NCBI GenBank assembly: GCA_025093985.1
Contig: JACAAK010000004.1
Coordinates: 1,674,001 to 1,738,000 of the forward strand
From: Calvatia gigantea
Taxonomy: Eukaryota > Basidiomycota > Agaricomycetes > Agaricales > Lycoperdaceae
Length of the DNA stretch: 64,000 bases
Direction: 5' to 3'
Each line of letters starts with the position of its first letter. Positions within the stretch are counted from its first letter, which is position 1. Below are positions 35,201 to 45,640 of the stretch, piece by piece. The notes under the pieces are model-generated. The model saw nothing but the letters and a program-made list of their open reading frames with translations. It had not been told where the DNA came from and did no database searches. A program made the position numbers and the translations under genes.

Positions 35201-36746
35201 AAAAGGATTACATACTATAATGCTACATAGGGTATATATACTAATATCCCTGGTCTGTGCACTCTAAACCCTTATATGGGTGAGGTCTAACTACCAGTAG
35301 CATAATGTGAGCATACTGTGCACGTCCGCATGTACTAGAAGGTTCCATGCGTAGTATCTACCTGCTACCTACAGTGCGGTATAACTACGTGCGTAGTCCA
35401 TCAATAGATGTCCGTTATTATCGACCCTCTGAAGGTGAAATACTCGAACCCCGTTTCAGCTATAAATAGACTGAACCAACGTAGTGGTACGGAGCGAGAT
35501 TCAACAGACGCACCTGTCGTTTAAGATATGAATGCATGTACAGTAGTCACCATTGCTTTCCCGGGCCCCTCACGACAATTCTAATGTTTCTGAAATGATT
35601 CTCAAAGACAGAATGATGATACCATCGACCTGATAAAAACCAATACCCTGCATGTTGTGATACTGTGATTCAAACATTTAACCACCACGAACAATCATCT
35701 TGGAGCACGGAGCTGTGTGTAGTGTCAGCAAGCGTAGGGTGGGGTTTGTTGTGTAGAAGTCAAGTAACAAGATTTATTGTATGAGTGTTTAGGGATCAGT
35801 GTAAGCTGAGAAAATGGAAAACCATTGAGAATAAGATTGTGTTTTCGTTCGAGTATGAAAGTCTGTGGTTTATGTCTACGAGGGGAAAACCAGAACGGCG
35901 AACACTGAAGGCAAGACTATTACTCCAGGGAACACAAGAGTCATAGAGTAGGATTCACTACCATGAGCAGATATCATTTATTATAGTTCCCTTCCACGTA
36001 TTTTCCTCGGGTAGCTGTTTCACTCCTACAGTAAATAGTTAAAACATTTGCCACTTTCAAACTTGGTTTATCACCACAGAGGTTACGGCAGGTGAGCAAA
36101 TGGGTTACGGGACTTCTATCCACGCATTCCAATAGCGGGTTCCAACCCGACTTTTAAGGGTTTTTTGCCCAATGCTCAACGCAATGCTCTGTAAAAGAGG
36201 ACATTGATCATATGCATATCCCAACTTTCATCGGAACCAGTGCAGTGTGACCGGGCCATGTCTCTAAAAGGCAGTTTCCCACGTACCACCCGAGTGGGTT
36301 GATCATACGGATTGCTCGGGTGACAGGCCCTCGGCGTCAACCACCTCTTCAGTGGTGCCAACTCAATCCTTCTAAAGAATCTTTGCAATTCGGTGAGAGC
36401 CGCGGAGCTTAAAGTTTCCTGGCCTGCGCTCGCCCTGAGCGCTCCCCACTTTAACTGCAGGGCTCATGTCTGGGGGTGTTGACACTGGTGACGACAGCCT
36501 TCACACCTGGATCATTACTCGCTTCAATAGGACAAGGCTGGCACTTTTGTGACAGTATAAACCCCCATCCGATCTGAATATGTGCGAACGACGATCGCGA
36601 CCCCAGTTCCCGCATTTTACTTCCCGGCAGCGCATTCCTGTTATGTAGGAAGTCTATAAAATGACACTCTGTCATGGTCATATCTCTCGACCCTCCTCAA
36701 TAACCCAGAATCACCCTCGCCAAAAAAGCAGGAATCTCTTCTGCAA
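32216..36746. other. 4.5-kb gene-poor stretch, origin unknown
   Basis: No frame could be assigned. The longest is an open minus-strand frame at 34434-34982 (182 codons, starting MSTRSLNRLWAP), with no motif I recognise. Around 34160-34420 a repetitive GCG/AAGCG-rich patch is open in both directions. At 35182-35216 there are two adjacent small hairpins (stem TACGCC, loop AGAA; then stem ATCC, loop AAAA), and a TATAAATAG-like box lies near 35462. These could be remains of a retroelement end, but no paired terminal repeats were found. A tRNA-like A box and B box on the minus strand near 33255-33315 are too close together for a tRNA. Confidence 0.45.
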
Positions 36747-38115
36747 TGAGATCTTTCCAGAGGCAAGTCATTGCTTGCCTGAGCGCAATGAGCATTTTGA
36801 TACGATATAACGGGACAGCACGCTTCAGCTTTCGCTGGGACCCATGGTACGCCCTTCTGTTCAGGCACCCTTCAGAGACACTTACAATCCCATGATACAC
36901 AGCTTATTGGTTTCTGTCTGGATATTTTTCTATTTGGAGTTACGACGGTCCAAACGTGTGCGTACTTCATTTACGACACAAACGGCTCCACACGCTCATA
37001 ATCTCCAGACTTATATTACCTCGCTTTTCCCAACGACCATGTGGCCTTACAGTGTCTAGTCTATGGCGTTTACTTAGTTGGAACCTTTCAAACCGGACTT
37101 GCACTCCATGACCTATTTCTTCTTTACAGCACGAGATATGGGTGGATCAGGCCCGATATGCCTAAAGATCAGCCAGCATGGAACTCGGGGATTTATTTTG
37201 TAATTACGATTCCGATCTGTGGGTCAATAGGTACTCTCCTTGGTCAATCTGTCCCTCACCTGGAACCTCATTAGTCCAACAGTGGCGTGCGCAGTGCAAG
37301 GTTTCTATGCCCATAGAATCCGCGTCCTAAAAGAAGGGATCCTTATTCCTTCTTTAGTCGGTGTAGTAAGGTTCACTTTTTACATCCTAGGCATTGCTTC
37401 TTCATAACTTCCGCCGGGCACAGTTATCTGCACTCCAATGGGCCGGTGCAATCATGGTCGCAGCGGGGGCCTACTCGCCGCAAATTGGTAAAAAGGGCTC
37501 AGGGGCCGCTACCGAGAGTCGGCAGGGTATGGATGATATTGGATTCATTGGCAGTCTTGTGAGCTACCCATGCACTTGGCCCGCCCATCTGGCTTACTGG
37601 CGGTGGTTAACCAACCTAGTTATGGGGTTGCTTGAGCAGTGTCTGCGATATTCTGATCGCTATCTACATGGTCTACTACGTGAGTCATGCCTGGTACTCA
37701 GCAGCAAAACTCTGACACCTGTTGCTCGCAGCTGTTGAAAGTCAGAACGTTCGCCAGGCATGGTCGGGCCCGCATCACCAAGCTTCTGAGGCTCATTCTG
37801 GAAACTGGTTCTCTCACTGGTAAGCGCCAAGTGTTGTACAATGGGTTTTAAGACTGAAAGTTACCTGTAGCCGCTGTATCGGTGTCCTTTGTTGTAACTT
37901 TTATATTTGCACCGGGTGGATTCTTTATGATTCCCGGTCTCTCAATTGGAAAGCTATACGCTATTTCCCTGCTAGCGCTCCTGAACAACCGCTTTCACAT
38001 ACATGGTGGGAGGCAAAAAGAAGCGTCATCTTTCATGTTACCCAGCGAATTGGCCGGGGTGGACACGATATTAACCTCAGTGCCGAGATTGACCAGTGGT
38101 TCGACTACCATGTAG
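36747..38115 (+). pseudogene. DUF6534-like membrane protein, broken N-terminus
   Basis: Decayed copy of a seven-helix DUF6534-like family expanded in mushrooms; function unknown. Recognisable exons end at 36846 (LGPM), then 36903-37230, 37283-37365, 37424-37558, 37620-37679, 37732-37819 and 37871-38115. Helical segments include LIGFCLDIFLFGV, CLVYGVYLVG, YFVITIPICGSI, VACAVQGFYAHRIRVLKEGI, CDILIAIYMVYYLL and the C-terminal PGLSIGKLYAISLLALLNNR. From 37002 onward the frame is clean and every intron phase agrees. Before that, an in-frame TAA lies at 36999-37001 and another stop precedes the DSTLQLSLGPM segment, and no good start is visible. A residual shorter protein is possible. The opposite-strand copy at 43677-45640 is its paralogue. 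Confidence 0.75.
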
Positions 38116-38212
38116 ATTAACATCCAATCAATCTATGACGTCACGCGGCTGATGGTAAAAGTAAAGACTGCACGATGGTCATGCACCAACTTAACCTCAG
38201 AAATCCATCCAA

Positions 38213-40219
38213 ATGCACAAACCTACAGACGCCAACGACCATTTCGTATCTGATGTACAGCAACCTCAACTTACAGAGAAGTCATTATCATACCCCAGCC
38301 GACTTTACTCACAACTTACTGCCAGGGGTAGTGTCCCACAAGCCGTCGACAGAACCAGGCTCGTTCCTATTGATGAAGGCCAAAAATTAGGTGTACCAAG
38401 CAACACGCTGGTCTCCACGGAAGTGACAGGGGCTGAGTCCTCGGTGGCGTCCGGTGTTACTACCGTCCAAGGAGGCGATTTTGATGAGCTTCGGAGGTAT
38501 GTTGGATCCCCACGAAACCCGTCCAGCGGACTCAGTGACGCTCCTAGGCGACTGGGAAGCGCATATATGCGCCTAGAAACCGGAGGATCACTCGTTCCGG
38601 GACCACTTGGGTCCCCGGGGGGTCGTGATATGACGTGTGGATGGGAAATCATGGAGCACGGCGACCTCACGGCACAAGGCACAGCAGGGTCAGATTTGTC
38701 GGATTCTTCTACGGACACAGCAAATGCGTCTGCGGTGGTCAGTTTGTCTGACTCGCCGGGGATCGTTGACGTTCAAAGCCGCAAGCATGTGAAAATTTTG
38801 GAAAATATGGACCAAGGACCATTACCAGGCGAACAAAAGACTGGAGCGATTCCTGGCGTTGCACCCCAAAGTCCCCAGCTTTCGTTCTCACAGTCGGCTC
38901 CCAAAGACCCCCAAGTCCTCAACACTCCGGTAACCGGTCGAGCACGTAAACAAGGTACTTCAAGCCCTGTTGTAGGCTCCAGTCCTGTCGCTATCTCAAG
39001 CCCGTTGCTCCCTGCGAAATCCTCTCAACATTCTAGTCCAATGTCGCGTGTGCAAAGCCCGCAACTATCGAGTCCCGTAATGGTACCATCAAGCCCAGTG
39101 ACATCAAGTTCTCCTTTTCCCTTGCCCTCATCGCCCTTCGTTTTAATCACACCAGAAAATGCTATCCCGGAGCTGTCCCTGACCGATCCCAGCGAGAATA
39201 TGTTGGGCGCAAACGATCCGCCCAACGAACGTTCCGCTTTCGACTGTGAAGCTTTTGTTTCTCCGGGGCACAAGTCAACACCCTTTGAGGTAAAACTAGG
39301 ACCCCGCGAGGTGGATAAGACTCAAAAGGTACGTGTACAAAATGTTGGCATTGAGAATGGTGCCGAGATAATACAGGTTAAGCGGCATTCACCTCCGAAT
39401 CCAAAACATCCAACAGTGGCTGCCCAGCGGAAAGAGCACGAAAAACTGTCAAAACCATTCCGACCACCTTGCCCAATCAAGCCCAAACCAGATAACTCAA
39501 GTCACTCTGTGTCTTCAGACTTCCTGGACGAGCCGCACAACAAACCTAAGGATAACACAAGGTCGTTCCCAGCGCGTACTGTGACGAAGTTTGAATTTCA
39601 AAAGGCAACAAAAAAACCACAGCTGGTGGAGGACGAAAACGGACATAAACACAGGACAATGAGGGCGGCTGCTCAGTTCAAGTCTCCTTTGGTTCCGAGT
39701 GGCACCAATCCACAGGGTGGGCCAGTCGTCCGACTGACCCCGGCAATTCAGGTGCTCGAAAGGAAACTCCAGATCCTAAAACGGGCGACCAAGATCAGGG
39801 AAGAGAACGAGGAAGACGTTTTGCGGGAACTCATCACAAAATGGACTGGAGCCGGCCGGGAGGTCGCCTGGGAGGTGTGGACGATTGTGAAGGATAATAT
39901 CCGTGATGGACCCGATCATGGTTATTTAGCCATCAGTGGTAAGAGGTCTTTCCAAGATGATTGGAGCTGGGAGATGGGAGACGATAAACGGCACAAGAAG
40001 ATTGAGGAGGGTTACCCTCACTCCGTGGCACAGAATGAAGTGGGAGAAACCGAGATAATGGAAAGGGTTGGTTTGATGAGGGTGCCGATAGCGACTGAGG
40101 ATCCCGATGGACCTCACCATACGCTTGGAACAATGCTCCGACAGCTTGGGATAGACCCGCAAATTCTAGGATGGGATGACAAAGAGGAGGCTTTCAAGGA
40201 GGTAGACGACTATGTCTGA
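38213..40219 (+). CDS. SFR1: Sfr1/Mei5-type recombination mediator
   Basis: Single-exon protein of 668 residues. The C-terminal 170 residues match the Sfr1/Mei5 family, the partner of Swi5 that stimulates Rad51/Dmc1 strand exchange in the nucleus: LTPAIQVLERKLQILKRATK (coiled coil), LITKWTGAGREVAWEVWTIV, and the terminal LGTMLRQLGIDPQILGWDDK. The N-terminal 480 residues are disordered. They contain about ten SSP or SPxxSSP motifs between residues 240 and 330 (coding about 38930-39200), possible sites for proline-directed kinases, and a basic stretch near KPFRPPCPIKPKP. The start lies 98 bases after the DUF6534-like pseudogene. Disordered Sfr1 N-termini are known to bind DNA in yeast; here that is an inference. 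Confidence 0.85.
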   Translation: MHKPTDANDHFVSDVQQPQLTEKSLSYPSRLYSQLTARGSVPQAVDRTRLVPIDEGQKLGVPSNTLVSTEVTGAESSVASGVTTVQGGDFDELRRYVGSPRNPSSGLSDAPRRLGSAYMRLETGGSLVPGPLGSPGGRDMTCGWEIMEHGDLTAQGTAGSDLSDSSTDTANASAVVSLSDSPGIVDVQSRKHVKILENMDQGPLPGEQKTGAIPGVAPQSPQLSFSQSAPKDPQVLNTPVTGRARKQGTSSPVVGSSPVAISSPLLPAKSSQHSSPMSRVQSPQLSSPVMVPSSPVTSSSPFPLPSSPFVLITPENAIPELSLTDPSENMLGANDPPNERSAFDCEAFVSPGHKSTPFEVKLGPREVDKTQKVRVQNVGIENGAEIIQVKRHSPPNPKHPTVAAQRKEHEKLSKPFRPPCPIKPKPDNSSHSVSSDFLDEPHNKPKDNTRSFPARTVTKFEFQKATKKPQLVEDENGHKHRTMRAAAQFKSPLVPSGTNPQGGPVVRLTPAIQVLERKLQILKRATKIREENEEDVLRELITKWTGAGREVAWEVWTIVKDNIRDGPDHGYLAISGKRSFQDDWSWEMGDDKRHKKIEEGYPHSVAQNEVGETEIMERVGLMRVPIATEDPDGPHHTLGTMLRQLGIDPQILGWDDKEEAFKEVDDYV

Positions 40220-41253
40220 GGGGCAGATGTCGCGAGCAAGCACCCGAAGGACCAGGGAATCACGAAGTTGCGAGGAATGGCTGATTCATGAATGTTATGA
40301 GAAGGGATTGACCAGACCAGTATACACCATGTCTTGACAAATTCGAAATGGACCTCAAAACGTTGACCTTGTTTCATACGCGCTGGAACTTGATGGATGA
40401 GTACGTATGAAACAATGGTGATAATGCGAAGGTAATACCGAAGCATGGAGGCGTGTTGTTGGGACGCGTGTATCAACTGAGGCAAGTGAGAAGCCCACAG
40501 CGGCAGGTTCAACCCGAATACCGGACCAGTCACAATTTTCATCACGGCGACCGGAACCAGTTGGCCATTTCAATCGGCGGCGACCCTTAAAAAATGCTTC
40601 CAGCGCAATTGCTTGTTTGGCTACCTCCCCCGGAATAAACACCGGAGTCGCGTACCCACAACGGACGACGCGCAAAAAACAGGCATGCGGCTCTCATGCA
40701 CCGTCATGACACCTTGTACGCGTCCGCTCATTCTCTAGGGCGATCTTCCTTTCTTCAACGGATGGGGCTCTTATCCAGGCGTATCACAGATGTTTCGCAC
40801 CTGGCATTTCCTGCTGTTACATACGTAAAGGGTTGTGTCGTTACGTAACTGCAACCTATCCGCCCTTGCGCCCCATCTGGACTTGGTCTCTTGGACGTTG
40901 AATGGTTGTCGTCAGACTGTAACCAACCTCGAGATCTGCGCGTCATCGTACCTCATTTATCCGAGCCTTTCTTAACAAACAATCGCGTGCGAGGTCGCGG
41001 TATCTGGGCGACTTGTGATATGCAAACCACAGCATCTCACCCGAAGGTTGTACACGCGACATTATAACCTATTTCTTCCGAAACAAGTAAAGGCAATTAA
41101 TCTAAGTTGATGGCATTTCTCAGGATCAGTCTACATTTGTCGACGCTTGCCCTTGTTTAACATCAGCGGCACCCATGGTGAATAGCAAAGCGCTTGCCTG
41201 ACTTGACTTGACCCCGAACCACCAATTCTCAAGTACGGTCGCTCGTCGCCGCT
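40220..41253. other. Intergenic, no gene seen
   Basis: Lies between SFR1 and the Zn2Cys6-like gene. No frame carries a recognisable motif. Promoter sequence of the 41254 gene is presumably at the right end. Confidence 0.45.
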
Positions 41254-42044
41254 ATGGATGGCTCCCTCAGATCAAACCCACAGGCAGAAACCGAACCCGA
41301 GCTCAATGAGGAATTGGAATCTTCAGAGCCTGAAGAGGAGCCGCAGACGAAACCACCGGAGGGGCTGAGGCTCAGCGTACGTGTGGTTTTGATCTTTGGC
41401 GTGCGTCGCGCCCATTCGCTCTCACACGCTTACTCCCCGCTTCCAGCAAATGGCCACTGTCTACCCCCCAAAACCTTGCGATAGATGCGTAAGGATGAAC
41501 CGGACGTGTAAAGGTATAGCAGGATCTCGTTGCGAGTACTGTAAACGCTTGAAGCAGAAATGCTCAAACGCCACGGGACCGGCGCGCGGCAGGCATGGTG
41601 CGAGTTTTCATGCTTTGAGAAGAACGCCTGAATAAGTGACTGATTCTAATTTCCGTCTCCGCAGCAACACGATTAGCAATACTCGCCGCCGCCGCCGCTA
41701 AGGGTATAACACCCCCTCCGCAAACTGCCCCGGTTGCTAGCGGCTCCTCATGGGGTGTGCGCCCGAAGCGGAAGGCATCGTCTGGTAAAGCACGCGCCAC
41801 CACCCAAAGCGGAGACGAGTACGATTACGACGACGGCCATGAACCACCAACTAAGTTGAACAAGAAGCGTCGATCAAGCAAAACCACCCTGAACCCCCTT
41901 CAGTCTAAAATGCTCGACCGTATCACAGAACTTGAGGATACCGTGCATGAGCTACAGAGTCACACTGCACGCGAAGTGGAACGGATAAACCAGATAATTG
42001 GTCGACTGAAGGCAGACGTGCGTGAACTGGACCCATCAGACTGA
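41254..42044 (+). CDS. Small Zn2Cys6-like nuclear protein
   Basis: Exons: 41254-41376, 41447-41597, 41665-42044; 217 residues. An acidic N-terminus (ELNEELESSEPEEEP) is followed by a six-cysteine zinc-cluster-like motif with C-x2-C-x6-C twice (CDRCVRMNRTC and CEYCKRLKQKC), which resembles the fungal binuclear cluster DNA-binding domain. An Ala-rich stretch, a bipartite basic segment (KLNKKRRSSK) and a C-terminal coiled coil (MLDRITELEDTVHELQSHTA) complete it. It lacks the long middle-homology and activation regions of typical Zn2Cys6 regulators. It may be a small DNA-binding dimer or a truncated regulator. All intron phases close. Its targets are unknown. Confidence 0.8.
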
Positions 42045-42280
42045 GGGGAGACCCGTTGTCTTCTCTGGGTGCGGAATGTTGACCCTGATTTTTGGTGATT
42101 ATACGGGAAAAACGGCATTATTATCGCGCTTCAAGTTGTATATTTCTTGAATGAGTACTACTGGGGTTTGTAAGAGACTGTATCTGTAATTGCTCGTAGT
42201 CCGATCGTCTTGCTTCTGCACGTGATGGTGGTTTGGGTGAGGTGATCGTGCATCTGAACGTGAATGTGGCGAGCTGAGAA

Positions 42281-43111
42281 ATGTCTCATCCACTTCATTC
42301 TCTATCCCAAACGATGTCCAACCCATTCGTACTCATCACCCCGGGTGCTACTCGTGGCCTCGCCCTTGCTCTCACCCGTCAATTCCTGAAGACCACCAAA
42401 TACCCGGTCTTTGCCAGCCACCGCACTCAGAAGACTGATAGTGAAATTAAGGAACTTATACTGGATGGCATCAAGAGTGATGTCGATCCGATGCGCCTCA
42501 ATCTCCTTCGCTTGGACCTCACATCTGAGGACAGCATTCGCGAAGCCGCCGAATCGCTCCAGGGCACATTGTCCAGAAATCACTGGGTCAACCCGTACAT
42601 CCAGACGGCTTTCATTTCCGGGGGTATGCTATTCCCGGAAAAGCAGCCGGCAGATCTTGATTGGGCCAAATTGAAGGAAACATTTCAGATCAATGTCATT
42701 TCCCATCTTCTAATCATTAAACACTTCTCGCACTTCCTTCCACCCGCTAGTCATAACTTCAAGGTCCCTGATCCGTCTAAGTGGGTTCATGTCACGGCGC
42801 GGGTCGGCTCTATCACCGACAATCGTCGTGGGGGTTGGTTTTCGTATCGATCTTCCAAAGCTGCTCTGAACCAGGTCGTTAAAACCTTCGACACATATCT
42901 GGAGATGAACAAGAGCCAATCTATCTGTGTGGGCGTTCACCCCGGAACGGTGAAGACAGATTTGAGCTCCGGGTATTGGTATTCGGCGGCAAGGAACGAG
43001 GTGTTTGAGCCCCAGGATGCTGCGGAGAATTTAGTGAATGTTGTGGAGAACTTGCAAACGAGGCAGAGGGGCAAGGTTTGGGATTGGGCGGGTAGACAAA
43101 TCCCATGGTGA
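42281..43111 (+). CDS. Short-chain dehydrogenase/reductase
   Basis: Single-exon SDR of 276 residues (264 if translation begins at the second ATG, 42314, which gives MSNPFVLITPGATRG and fits the family better). The Rossmann start has a TxxxRG motif in place of the classical TGxxxGxG (LITPGATRGLALALTRQF). The catalytic elements are a Ser in HVTARVGSITD and YRSSK as the Tyr-x3-Lys pair. An FISGGM segment replaces the usual NNAG. HPGTVKTDLS follows the active site, as in C-factor-like cytosolic SDRs. The substrate cannot be read from sequence. No signal peptide or membrane anchor is seen. It is an intact gene between two decayed DUF6534-like copies. Confidence 0.88.
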   Translation: MSHPLHSLSQTMSNPFVLITPGATRGLALALTRQFLKTTKYPVFASHRTQKTDSEIKELILDGIKSDVDPMRLNLLRLDLTSEDSIREAAESLQGTLSRNHWVNPYIQTAFISGGMLFPEKQPADLDWAKLKETFQINVISHLLIIKHFSHFLPPASHNFKVPDPSKWVHVTARVGSITDNRRGGWFSYRSSKAALNQVVKTFDTYLEMNKSQSICVGVHPGTVKTDLSSGYWYSAARNEVFEPQDAAENLVNVVENLQTRQRGKVWDWAGRQIPW

Positions 43112-43676
43112 GATACGAGGGGTAGAGTGCTACAGCTAGTCTTGAGCATGTTGTAGCAGCACCATCATTTTTTCGGTGGCGAGAGCGCAAATCATGGGCC
43201 TCAACTTAGGCAAGGTGATTCTTAGCTTGTACAAATTCCAGGTCCGCGAATGTCTGTCAAAGTGCGTGGGATGATATACTGTCCCTGATGGAGGAACGTG
43301 ACACCTTCGGGTTTTTGGCGAATTTCGAGGGATAGAACAGAATTTCGCCATCAATGCATTCTATAGTATGTACCCTATACATCACACCTATTCTGTGAGT
43401 TTTGTGCACTATCTCTTCGGGTGGTGAATATTGGAAATGGTAGGTGAAAGTGAGACACATGTGACTTAGTCACAGGGAAGCAAAAATACTTGATTGATAT
43501 TGCAACCAAAATATTCCCAAGCCTCTCCACTTGAGCCTTACATTAAACTGTAAATTAGGGTGGATATACTATATGTTAATCTTATACAATCCAGATGAGC
43601 TTGCTATGTTAAATATAAATAAAAACATTGTTATATAAACCTAAATAATTTAAGTCATAATCCTTTGTAGTTTAAA
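43112..43676. other. Intergenic, AT-rich boundary
   Basis: No gene was recognised. CpG dinucleotides stop at 43420, and the sequence to the right becomes markedly AT-rich. Confidence 0.45.
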
Positions 43677-45592
43677 TCAGGTAATAGACACTATAGCTGG
43701 ACCATTGGCAAATCTAAGTTCTGCTGACAATGTAGTATTTCCCTCAGCCAACTCACTAGACAACATAAAAGATGGTTCTACCCTCCCACCTTGTATATAA
43801 AAGCAGCTATTCAACAATACTAGCATTGAAATAGTATATAACTTTCCAATTGAAAGTCCAGGAATCACAAATAATCCACCTGGAGAAAACAGGAAGGTCA
43901 AAACAAAAGACACTGATATAGTGGCTATATATAATAATCAGTCTTGAAGTGTATTGTACAACTGTTGGTACTCACCAGTAAGAGAACCAGCTTCCAGAAT
44001 AAGCCTAATTAGCTTAGTTATGTGCATTTTGCTATAGGTGGCAGATGGTGTTATGTATGTTACCTTACTTTGCAACTGGGCCCAGATCATCTCCACTCAG
44101 GGAGAGGTTCAATGCTATAGCCCAGGAGTATTTGACAAGTCTCAATGACTTCTATGCAGACTTTGGATTGCTCCCTTGAGTAGAAGCTTGCACTTGTCTG
44201 AGAAGTCCAAGTTAAGTGTCACTGTAGTCCCCAAGGTTGTTAACCTTGTAACAGATGAGTGAAGATAAGGAAACTTGTTACTAGAATAACCTAAGGTAAT
44301 ACAAGTGTACTACTTAAGGTTTATATACTAGCTATGCATAAGAGATGAGTAATTACATAGTAAAAGGGTATAAGTCAATGGGAACCTACTATGGGTTAAT
44401 TGGTAATCTAAGGAGTCATAGGGAATAAGTAATGAAGAGAAAAGAGAAGTGATATGAGTCACAGGAAGAGGGAGATGAGTAGATAGAAGTCCATTAGTGG
44501 GAATATGGAGTATAAACAGAAACATGACTCAGAATTGAGTCATAAGAAGGTGAATTAGAAGTACATGTGATAAATAAATAAAGGTCAGACCAGGGTATAT
44601 GGGGGAATTGGAAAAGTCTAATAGAAGGTTAATACATTTGCGGAGGGGTAAAGTTAGTCTGTGGTTAAGTTCATAACAGATGGTCTAATCTTTAATAGCT
44701 GATAAAAAGACATTAAGACCATTTGTAGAAGAACTGAAAGACAAGATAACCCACATAAAAGGCTATATAAACTATAATCAGAATATCACAAATACTACTT
44801 GTAGAACTCCATAACTGAATTGGTAAACTGGATTTAGATTAGTTAGGTGAAGTATACAACAACTTACAAGACTACCAATGATCCAATCTTATTTATATCT
44901 TGTTGGCCACTAGATGAGGTTACCATACCATTATTGGCAATTTGTCCTGAGTAAGCTCCAGCAGCAACCAAAATTGCACCAACCCACTGAAGTACTACTA
45001 GCTATGTCAAAAGCCTTGAGCTGGAATATCTGAGAGATAAGGAATCAATTCCTTACCATACCTATGAAATAGGGGACAATAGTTCTCTTTGTGAGAACAT
45101 AGATTCTACATGCATAAAAAAGTTGCACAGCACAAGTAACTGCAAGGTGAATCAGATTATGGATGATAAAAAAGTGAATTGAAAAGATTACCAATTGACC
45201 CACAAATTGGGACTGTAAACAAGAAGTACAATCCTGAATTCCAACCTGGCTGATCATTGGACATATCAGGCTTAATGTAGCCATATTTTGTGCTGTACAG
45301 AATGAATAGGTCATGTAGTGCAAGTCCTATCTGAGATATTCCAACCAAATAAACACCATAAACAAGACATTGTAGGACCACATGATCACAGGGGAAAGCA
45401 AGGTAATATATATCTTTGAGGAGTGAATAAGTGCATGGGAAAACCCATATTGTGAAGCTTGGCAGGAACATACACACTATTTGGACTATATCCAGACAGA
45501 AACCCACAAGCTACAACATTGGTTTCAGTTCAGGTTAAGAGCTGGTATGAAAGTTTTCAAATAAGGGGGGCATACCATAGGACCGAGCACAA
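43421..45592. other. CpG-depleted block
   Basis: Reading every line, I find only one CG dinucleotide (44641-44642) in about 2.2 kb, whereas flanking sequence has many per 100 bases. The block covers the DUF6534-like pseudogene and the solo LTR inside it. TG and CA dinucleotides are frequent, as expected after deamination of methylated cytosines. Confidence 0.9.
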
Positions 45593-45640
45593 GCTGGAGA
45601 ATGCTGTTTTCATAGATTGCATTAGTCAGATGCCTGTCAT
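43677..45640 (-). pseudogene. DUF6534-like pseudogene interrupted by solo LTR
   Basis: Minus-strand paralogue of the 36747-38115 pseudogene. Shared segments in gene order: LVLGPM (ends 45576), LVGFCLDIVQIVCMF, CLVYGVYLVG, YFLFTVPICGSI, VTCAVQLFYACRIYVLTKR, LVVLQWVGAILVAAGAYS, CDILIIVYIAFY, ITKLIRLILEAGSLT, and the last exon SVSFVLTFLFSPGG with PGLSIGKLYTISMLVLLNS. A 630-base solo LTR splits the exon between LLKIRP and ITKLIRL. A one-base deletion near 44880 shifts the end of another exon (GGATCATTGG where the paralogue has one more base), and an in-frame stop precedes the first recognisable exon. The gene is dead in this copy. Confidence 0.8.
44049..44678. mobile_element. Solo LTR in DUF6534-like exon
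   Basis: A 630-base insertion starts TGTTATG and ends CATAACA, a perfect 7-base inverted terminus with canonical TG...CA. It is flanked by the 5-base direct repeat GATGG (44044-44048 and 44679-44683). It has no coding frame, as expected for a long terminal repeat left after recombination between two LTRs. Removing it and one GATGG makes the interrupted exon the same length as the paralogue at 37.7 kb (nine residues between R and ITK in both). A TTTATATACTA box lies near 44318. The superfamily (Copia or Gypsy) cannot be told from the LTR alone. Confidence 0.85.

Noticed and set aside
44042..44684. 8-base direct repeat CAGATGGT suggesting a hAT insertion
   Set aside because: The perfect TGTTATG/CATAACA ends and a 5-base GATGG duplication explain the same site better as a solo LTR; the longer repeat includes part of the LTR end and chance flanking matches.
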